A stretch of DNA of 64,000 bases from Pocillopora verrucosa (Eukaryota; Cnidaria; Anthozoa; Scleractinia; Pocilloporidae). How positions within the stretch are numbered: the first letter of the stretch is position 1; every line of letters begins with the position of its first letter. The stretch spans positions 13,901,440 to 13,965,439 of the forward strand of contig NC_089313.1 in NCBI RefSeq assembly GCF_036669915.1, read 5' to 3'. Below the pieces are notes generated by a model. The model was not told the origin of the DNA. It did not search any database and saw nothing but the letters and a program-made list of their open reading frames with translations. Both the position numbers and the translations under genes were made by a program. Below are positions 57,388 to 64,000 of the stretch, piece after piece.

Positions 57388-57779
57388 CTACTCTGTTGTC
57401 AATACTGCTTTAAGTTCAGTGGAAACGACTGACTGAGGAATCGAGATGGCGGTGTTGGAACGTGTTGCTGAACGCTTGCTACGGTCAAGCTTTGTAGATT
57501 TAGGTACTGGTACACTGGGATCATCTATGTATCTCTTATACTTCCGAATGTGGTATCCTTCTTTTATAAATATGAGGGTAAAAGACGATTTGTAGTCGCA
57601 TTCAAAACTGTGATTGGCTTGTGTTATTTCTCACCTTTGCCATTAATACAACTCAAGTGAGTTTCGAGTCTTTGTTTCCTCGACAACTTTCGGCCACAAA
57701 TCGTGCATTTGTAATACGATCGATTCTTGTCGATTATTTCTACATAGAGTGAGCTCACATCTTTATTTATATCACCAAG
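57388..57779 (-). CDS. C2HC zinc-finger protein, last two exons
   Basis: The upstream exon (57779 down to 57635) reads SYYKCTICGRKLSRKQRLET then HLSC, a C-x2-C-x12-H-x3-C zinc finger, ending at GTGAGA. The next exon (57560 to 57388) follows an AG and continues in phase 1 as a basic, Ser/Pro-rich tail (YHIRKYKRYIDDPSVPVPKS...) ending LKAVLTTE and TAG. Phase agreement and uninterrupted reading across both exons support a real gene. The 5' part is not certain: an in-frame TAG lies just before 57779, so an exon boundary must be near there. Likely a DNA-binding protein of about 105 or more residues. Whether host gene or transposon-encoded is open. Confidence 0.55.
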
Positions 57780-57953
57780 CTATCTATCTTCTAGAAGCAG
57801 AGAACAGGTCGGAGAAGTCAGAATAAAGTTGGGCGCTTCTTTTAACACTGCAATCGGCAAGCCAGCGGATTCACTTTGCTAGCCAATGACAAGTCCTAAA
57901 AGATCCACGTGATCATGCCCGTGATCGGAAACAAAGAAGACTCCATTTGGCGC

Positions 57954-58012
57954 GGTCAGCATTAGATTCCATCCACCAAAACCACCTTGGTCGAGAGGGA
58001 CCGAGATGGAAT
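57954..58012. promoter_or_regulatory. 59-bp inverted block, left copy (promoter-like)
   Basis: GGTCAGCATTAGATTCC...CATCCACCAAAACCACC...GGTCGAGAGGGACCGAGATGG. It lies between the minus-strand zinc-finger exon and the plus-strand exon at 58067. The inverse copy is at 60891-60949, with about two differences by eye. Confidence 0.6.
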
Positions 58013-58066
58013 GATGGACAACTCATGACTTGTTATACTAAATGAAAATTACGAAGCTACGACAAC

Positions 58067-58141
58067 ATGCCGACTTATCCCGATGACCTAAGTGTATCAT
58101 TTGTTTGGGAAATTGCGTCAAAACTTTTTACTCAAGAAATG
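58067..58141 (+). CDS. Candidate first exon (25 codons)
   Basis: ATG followed by PTYPDDLSVSFVWEIASKLF and TQEM, then a strong GTAAGT donor at phase 0. It lies 55 bases after the 59-bp promoter-like block. A possible next exon at 58535 (after TTCCTTACAG) stays open for about 27 codons only. Product unknown. Confidence 0.35.
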
Positions 58142-58239
58142 GTAAGTATTAATTTATTGTTCGATTGTAGTATTATAAAACATTTTACGCAATTTTATGC
58201 AGATATTTCACGTATTTAAAAGGTGCCCAGATGTTACGT

Positions 58240-58278
58240 AGTTTTGGTGGATGTCATTAGGGAACATCCACCAAAACT
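58240..58278. repeat. GTTTTGGTGGATG hairpin 1
   Basis: AGTTTTGGTGGATGT pairs with ACATCCACCAAAACT around an 8-10 base loop. The stem is the same word found in both 59-bp blocks. Confidence 0.85.
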
Positions 58279-58466
58279 TTGACCAAAACCATCAACAATA
58301 TATTTTTTTAATTTTATCTATAGCCACTGTTAGATGTTCAGGGAGACAAAAGATTTATACCAATAATTAGCAGTTAGTGCTCTGGCTAATTATTTTTTAT
58401 GGTGCACAATTGCTGACCGACCAAACGTTCATAATGATTATCATAACTCTTAACACATAAAATAAA

Positions 58467-58506
58467 GTGGTTTTGGTGGATGTTTCTCTCCATCCACCAA
58501 AACCAC
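58467..58506. repeat. GTTTTGGTGGATG hairpin 2
   Basis: GTGGTTTTGGTGGATG pairs perfectly with CATCCACCAAAACCAC (16 bp) around TTTCTCTC. Confidence 0.9.
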
Positions 58507-59800
58507 CATAGCAATTTCTGCTACTTCCTTACAGAAGACTGATGTGACCTGCTATTTGGAGTACATAACCGCAATCTATTTCTTTGTATGTAGAGATATT
58601 TTGCAAAGTTCTTGAGTCAGCACCTTTTATTATTGAAACCATAATCATAACATGGTACACAATATAGAATACAAAAGGTTCTGGTGTGGTAATCATGTAA
58701 TCTTGAAACAGGAGAGTTTTTAACTGACTTAAACTGATTTAAACAGACATTTGCAACAAAATTCCAGGTCCAGAAATTTCTTCCACTATTTCCGCTAAAA
58801 TCATAACCTTTAAGTACAACAAATCAGCACATTAGTAATTGTTATCAGGGGTCTGGAAATCCTATAAATCTTTCACATTTATTTCAAGTAACCTTTAATT
58901 TCACATGGATGAATAAGTATATGCTCAAGATGCAGAATGTCTTACATTTTACAAACTATTTCCCTTTTTATGGATAGACAGTGAAAGGCCTTTGCCACGT
59001 TGGTGAATCAAACCATTGTATACCATGCATTTTGTGATAATTGTTTGTTTTTGCTCACAATATCCAGAAAAATGGAGGGGATAAATTCAAATAGCAAATT
59101 CTATAAATGGTTAAAATTAAATAACATTGGAAGATCAAATTAACTTTGTACTGTTTAAAATTCAGTTTTGGTTTCTTGCTTATTCCAGCCTCTTAATATT
59201 CAAAAGCATTCCTTGTCAATTTTGTGTTCTTCTGTGTACATAACGTGAAAAATAAACACAGAGAAAGGAAACCACAAAGGATTAAACTTGAAGCTAAAGC
59301 AAAGTTTAAGTTGAGCCATAGCTGATCCAAATACTGAGCACTTTGTATTGTAACCCATTTAGCAGTAAAGTTTATCTATATGTCTGCCAGCTTGTCACAA
59401 GTCTTACCCCTCTCCTTCAAAAGTCTCTATAAATAAATTTTTCTTTGTGGTCCCTAATTGATGATAAGTATATTACAGCTCCTCAATTTTCCTCTCTCAA
59501 GACAAGGTTACTCTAAATTTAACAAAGTAATGGACTTGATAAAACTCAAACTATAACTCAGCTGGCTGCTACTTGCAACCTTAATTTCTAGTTATCAGTA
59601 TACGATAATCAATATGTTATAAATAAGAACCCTAATGCTTAATTTTGCAGTGATCACCTTCCTCCTTTTCATTTGCAGACCAGACTGGAACCTCTATAGG
59701 TGTGTTTGCTTGTTTTGAGTGGGGATGAAAGAAAAGGAGTCATGCCGCATATCTGATTTATTAAATTGCATTTTTTCTGTTTATACATGAGTAGAACTAC

Positions 59801-59920
59801 CTTGTTCTCTGAAAAAAATAAAATTTCTTGCATTTTTATCTGTGCTTTGCAGTCAAACTTCCTTGTGTCTTGGACAAGAAATCTTATTTTCTTGAAAACA
59901 AAATCTTTGTTTCTAACCTT
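59801..59920 (-). CDS. Candidate internal exon (40 codons)
   Basis: Minus strand: acceptor CCTATTACAG, open phase-0 reading RNKDFVFKKIRFLVQDTRKF then DCKAQIKMQEILFFSENK, and donor GTAGTT. The C-x-A-x-I pattern after a basic stretch resembles the small domain before transposase-like or ZSWIM-type proteins (weak, from memory). It may belong with the exon near 60.7 kb. Confidence 0.35.
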
Positions 59921-60624
59921 CTGTAATAGGTAAATATAACAGTGTAAGATGAGTGACAGTGTATTTCTCAAGTTATTTTTTGGAATGTGACAAAACGGAA
60001 GTGTCATAGCATGATAAGGAGCAAACATATGATTGCTTGATACAAAGCAAAAAATGCAGAATTGCATATATTTTCTCCTTTGTCAGCACCATATGTTAGT
60101 GAAAAGTTCTTATAATTGTTAACTTCTAAACCATCTTCAATTTAGCCAAGATTGAACTGTTATCACGTTTGTCATAAAAGTATTCTGAGATCAATGTCAT
60201 ATGACTCATTCAAGCATTTGACCTTTCGAATTAGCAAGCCATAGTTGACAGAAACACAAAGGTTGAGGATAAAAAGAAATTATTATATACAGTACTTCTT
60301 CTGCATCTTTTCGTTTCCTTTTCTCTCCAGCTGTTCTATCTATGCCGTGCTGGCAATTGAACACTTTCCTTCCCAAAATTAGGAAAGGCACACCAGTAAA
60401 AAACGAATTTTTGCTCCTTAAATATCTCATGCATCTTCCCCCAGTATTTTGTGACTTCTGACCGAGGAAGGAGGTGTAAGCATTAAATTAACCCGAATGA
60501 TTCCACAATTGTGGTATCATCCAAGCCATGCCAGAGGACTTGAACTAGATAAACTAGTGAGAATGCACAATAGCGATAGCAAAGCTTTGTAATGCTAAAG
60601 AGCTATATCACTATATATATGTGT

Positions 60625-60790
60625 TCCCGAAACCTTTGACAGCTTTAAAGAAAGAAAACTTCGTCGTCAATCCTGTTTCAAATTCCGCAATAAGTTTATG
60701 CGCCTCATCAACAGAATTTACGTATCCTAAATTATCTGCATGTCTACCATCAATGGTTCGCGACTTGAAATTCTCGCTATGCTGTTTCTG
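60625..60790 (-). CDS. Candidate N-terminal exon
   Basis: Minus-strand frame reading RTIDGRHADNLGYVNSVDEA, HKLIAEFETGLTTKFSFFKA and VKGFGNT. The F-x(n)-T-x-F...FG pattern resembles N-terminal regions of FAR1/MULE-like or ZSWIM-like proteins. It lies on the opposite side of the right 59-bp block from the BEN-like gene. The donor is unclear (only GTTTCG available), so it may be decayed. Confidence 0.35.
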
Positions 60791-60890
60791 TTTGTTCCTC
60801 AAGAATCATGGGATTTACAGCTTTTGATGTTCGGCTACATCACTTGCGGATTTCCGAGAATCTTCGGTTATGTTTTGCAAGTCATTAAAT

Positions 60891-60949
60891 ATTCCATCTC
60901 AGTCCCTCTCGACCGAGGTGGTTTTGGTGGATGGAATCTAATGCTGACC
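60891..60949. promoter_or_regulatory. 59-bp inverted block, right copy (promoter-like)
   Basis: Inverse of 57954-58012. It lies between the minus-strand exon near 60.7 kb and the plus-strand start at 61007, so each copy has an exon facing away on each side. Confidence 0.6.
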
Positions 60950-61006
60950 ATCTGGCGCTCATCTTTGAATGTACTTTTCATCGGTTGATCGCTTTTCTCA
61001 ACTGTT

Positions 61007-61803
61007 TTGCTTAATATAACATTTCTAAAGATAGCTATTATTGTGGTTCAATGGGAAAACGAGAATAGCGTGAGTGTTGTAAAAGAGAAGAAAGTCGTTG
61101 GCGCCGTGGAGTTAAAAGAAGGGACAACAGTTGACATATGGACTGGTACAAACAAGGGTCGAGTGGCTATCTGTAAAGCTACGATTTTGAAAGTTTGTGG
61201 TGAGTAAAAATTGCGATATTCGTTACGTGATCAAAATCTTATAAAAGAATAGATGTAGCGGGTTGAATTAAGCTTACATAACGCTCAGCGCAACTGAAAC
61301 TAGAATAATTCTGAGAATCGAATCGGTCACTTGCATGCCGCAGTTTCTTAAGCTTATGCTTTACAATGAAATAAACCTATCAGAAAGGTTTCAAGATTCC
61401 TCTAGTCACGTTTGGGAACATTCAAGATTCATAACAAACCTTAGTACATAAAGAAGCCCTCCTTGGTAAAAACAAAATAATGTATTCAGCCCTTTTTTAG
61501 TAAAATCCATGAGAGAGATGTACTAACTCCAATATAAAAGTCACTCAATATAACAGAGATTTCTCAATTTGAGAATCCAATGAATGCCCTTTTCCTCATA
61601 GCCATCTTAAAAGCCTGGTCTGAGCTTGAAACATACATATTTTAAAATATTATTTTTTTTCAAATTCAGATGTCAAGGAATCCAGATACAAAATGGTCAA
61701 GGTTCTTGTTGACAACCTCATTCAAGGCCAACTCATTGTGAGCCCAGGAAAAAAAATACAAACAGTACAAACAGTACAAACAGCAGCTAAGTTTGCAGTT
61801 TAG
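61007..61803 (+). CDS. Small two-exon protein resembling the N-terminus of cnidarian BEN-type proteins
   Basis: Exon 1 (61007-61199) reads MLNITFLKIAIIVVQWENEN, then SVSVVKEKKVVGAVELKEG and a basic strand, ending at GTGAGT in phase 1. Exon 2 (61670-61803) follows AAATTCAG and reads in phase to TAG (SRYKMVKVLVDNLIQGQLIV, then a QTVQTVQT repeat). Total 108 residues. The opening VVQW-x-ENSVSVV is like the start of BEN-domain proteins in cnidarians (recalled, not searched). The BEN domain itself is absent, so this is a short form or truncated copy. The transcript would start next to the right 59-bp block. Confidence 0.5.
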
Positions 61804-62239
61804 GATAACTTCATTCTAATTTATTGTTACAGTTACAACAAGATTTTAATCAAAAAATCAATTTTATTTGTCTGTAATTAGCCCCTTCACTCCCAAGAAT
61901 ATAACTATATAAATATAACTTAAGATATTGTATTTTATGGAAGAGAATCAACATATTTTATTCACAATTTGTGTCAAACCAAATTTAATGATTGATTAGA
62001 ACTATTTTATATGAATAGCTGTAATTGAGGATTAATCCGTATGAAGTTTTCAAGAAAAGAAAAATAAATCAAATTCCATTCTAATATTACCACACATTGA
62101 TGTTAGTAATTAATCAAAAATATTTTACATGTAAGCCTTAATTAAGCTTCTAAATAAATTTCATTGAATACTTGAATTTTTAGTTGGGTTTTTTTAATTT
62201 AAAGTATTTATTTTACATCATTAGCCTCAAATTTTTGCT
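61804..62239. other. 3' flank of the BEN-like gene
   Basis: AT-rich DNA with AATAAA at about 62062. A CCCCTTCACTCCCAAGAATAT block near 61881 resembles the AACCCTTTAAC MITE family. No gene. Confidence 0.35.
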
Positions 62240-62580
62240 TAAAATTCCCAGTAATTCTTAAACATTCCTAAAAATTCCCAAAAATTCCCAGAAGTTCCCA
62301 GAAATTCCCAGAAATTCCTAGGAATTTTTTAGATTTACAGCTTTTCAGGGAAAGTCATTGGTTCTCTGAGTTGGAATTCCTAGGAATTCCTAGGAATTCC
62401 AAGTCCTGTTGGCTATAAACTTGGAATTTCTGGGAATTTCTGGGAATTTCTAGGTTTTAAGAACCAGAGTTGTTATGGTTGGGAATTCCTAGGAATTCCC
62501 AGTCCGAATTTACCGTGAAAATTCACACCTTTATTCCTAGGAATAAATTCCTAGGAATTCCAAAAGCCATTTCGCAAGGG
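62240..62580. repeat. Right subterminal AATTCCTAGG array
   Basis: Repeated AAATTCCCA, GGAATTCCTAGGAATTCC and CTGGGAATTTC words ending in TTCGCAAGGG at 62571-62580. It is the inverted counterpart of the left array. Confidence 0.85.
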
Positions 62581-63282
62581 TTAGGCGATGAGGTTGATTG
62601 AGAACATGTCACCTACATGCTGTAGTGCTCAGTTTTTAAAGGATGGAATTCCATAGCTGCATTGGTACATCTTCAGATCAGATTCCCTCTGTGGTCCATC
62701 AATGCAAGGCTCTCCTGCTGTTGCATTTTTGATCATCAGCATCCACTGGCTTCTGGGATTTCAATTTCACTGTTCCTGTTGATGTTATAAGGGTGAAGTC
62801 TTTTGTCAAGGAACAGGACAGGGATATCTGACTCTCCAAGACCCAGGGTGAAAGAGGCAATCCACATAAGATTTCAGAAAAAAAAGAGCCTAGGAAGTAG
62901 CCACTTTAAATTTAAGATTCAGTTAATTAGAGAACTTCCTTTCATCAAAGTCATTTTAAGGCCAGGTTAAGGAGTGTAGCCTCATTTCCAGAACTGTGTC
63001 CTGTGCTCAAGCCCACAAATTACCTAACCAATGAGAATAATTTACTTGCATTTTCAATCATTGACTAAGATTTACCAACAATTGACAAAGATTGAAAATT
63101 TTCAACAGAATAGTGACAAAGTAATGAAATTTTTACCCAGAACTGACATGAGACTGTCATATATTTTAATTTATGCACCTTTTGTAGTATGCTAGGTAGT
63201 AATCATACGTTACAAAAGGCAGTGTAGAGCAAGAGATGTAGGCTCTCTCTCAACCAGCTCTGCCAAAAAATAAGTTTAAAAG
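62581..63282. other. Intergenic, no gene recognised
   Basis: Nothing I can support apart from weak coding-like composition close to the pseudogene that follows. Confidence 0.35.
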
Positions 63283-63612
63283 AAGTTATATTGCCCTGTA
63301 GAGAAAAACTATAAAGCTGTTGCAGAATTCATGGGAGAGGCCCCAAAGGAATATTTTGGTGTAGATTTTATGAAACAGGCTGGTATTAATAGCATTTATA
63401 GGCAACTCACAAACATCAAAGTTCCACCCAAACATTCCTCTTAGGAAAAGAAAGCTGAGTTTGTCACCAGGACCACTGAAACCTTTCTTGATGAGTATGT
63501 TTTGCCTGAGTGTGATGTTGAAAAGCTGGGTGTGGAGATTTCAACATCAAATTCCACGATAGAAAAGGAACACCTCAACAGGTGCAACACTTCAAACCTT
63601 CCGTGCATGTAA
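63283..63612 (+). pseudogene. Coding remnant with one stop, family unknown
   Basis: One frame reads VEKNYKAVAEFMGEAPKEYF, then GVDFMKQAGINSIYRQLTNI and KVPPKHSS, stop (TAG 63442), then EKKAEFVTRTTETFLDEYVL and PECDVEKLGVE, ending TAA 63610. Composition and even reading on both sides of the stop show former coding. A charged helical domain is likely but not named. Confidence 0.4.
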
Positions 63613-64000
63613 CATTATTGCTATAAACATGTAAATTCGTTCCAAGGGCCTAATTGTGTGAGCTTGATAACCAGAATGGCCTACCTATGAGAGAAAGTTT
63701 ACAAACTGTTCACATGGTACATATTGTTTATCATAAGTTTTAAATCTGTAAGGTAAATCTAAATTTCTGAGGTGTATACAAAGGGCCGTTAGTATCTTAA
63801 ACACAAAACACCATTCTGCATATTCACATATGATACACATTAAGTAAATACAAGGATTACTTTGATTTATATACATGTGCTTTCTGAAAACTCAGGGTCA
63901 AAAAATAGTTTTAAAAGGTTACAAAATTTTACCATTAAGTAAAATTTTCCTTTCCCCATCCTTAAGTTATTTGGAATAAGTTAATATTACAATAGTTGTT
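63613..64000. other. Window end, no feature seen
   Basis: AT-rich. The minus-strand frame at 63685-63876 has no support. Confidence 0.4.

Larger units (their letters stand above)
55959..62580. mobile_element. Candidate 6.6-kb DNA transposon with subterminal repeat arrays
   Basis: The left end CCCTTGCGAACTG and right end (inverse) CCCTTGCGAAATGG face each other. Both ends carry dense (GG)AATTCCTAGG palindromes and CTGGGAATTTC words over about 340 bases. Inside are coding-like exons on both strands: a C2HC zinc finger (minus, 57.4-57.8 kb), an exon at 58067 (plus), exons at 59801 and about 60.7 kb (minus) and a BEN-like gene at 61007 (plus). Flanking bases agree only as TT. Whether one element or nested insertions is unresolved. 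No transposase core is recognised. Confidence 0.5.

Noticed and set aside
59669..60067. 132-codon minus-strand frame taken as one protein
   Set aside because: Only the 59801-59920 part looks coding and it is bounded by splice sites. The rest is intron read-through.

Overview
The window reads as nuclear DNA of an anthozoan cnidarian, most likely a stony coral or sea anemone. This is inferred from AT-rich sequence, short exons with GT-AG introns, ShKT cysteine-rich exons, LicD-type proteins, a Penelope-like element and several short palindromic repeats of a kind common in these genomes. No assembly comparison was possible. There are no bacterial-style operons. Most of the 64 kb is intergenic or intronic DNA in which most open frames are chance.

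Layout. 0-9.9 kb: no recognisable gene, one AACCCTTTAAC-type MITE. 9.9-10.3 kb: a broken coding remnant. 11.3-21.9 kb: a tandem segmental duplication. Each half carries one intact minus-strand gene for a signal-peptide, single-pass membrane protein whose N-terminal half resembles a Hedgehog/intein (Hint) domain, plus a conserved spliced 5' leader. 25.4-31.2 kb: a three-exon plus-strand gene for a secreted protein with two ShKT domains, with a TATA box. 32.2-33.2 kb: a Penelope-like element (13-bp target duplication, GIY-YIG ORF, two hammerhead ribozyme motifs) inserted in the arm of an older foldback element. 34.6-36.0 kb and 51.6-54.1 kb: two LicD-domain type II membrane proteins, paralogues about 16 kb apart. 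37.9-38.7 kb: a protein-kinase pseudogene. 41.5-51.2 kb: repeat-rich DNA with long inverted repeats, a solo hammerhead motif, a foldback family with ends CACAGGCGGCCCAAGCTC, and transposon-derived coding debris. 54.6-55.4 kb: a MITE and a palindromic three-unit foldback array.

55.96-62.58 kb: a candidate 6.6-kb DNA element bounded by inverted ends (CCCTTGCGAA) with dense AATTCCTAGG subterminal repeats. It holds a two-exon C2HC zinc-finger gene, other coding-like exons, a two-exon gene with an N-terminus like cnidarian BEN-type proteins, and two inverted 59-bp copies of a sequence that sits between divergent exons. 63.3-63.6 kb: a pseudogene fragment.

The strongest leads for undescribed biology are the membrane-anchored mini-Hint pair, the multi-gene 6.6-kb inverted-repeat element, the hammerhead-bearing Penelope copies, and the foldback element for which this window contains both the filled site and a related empty site.
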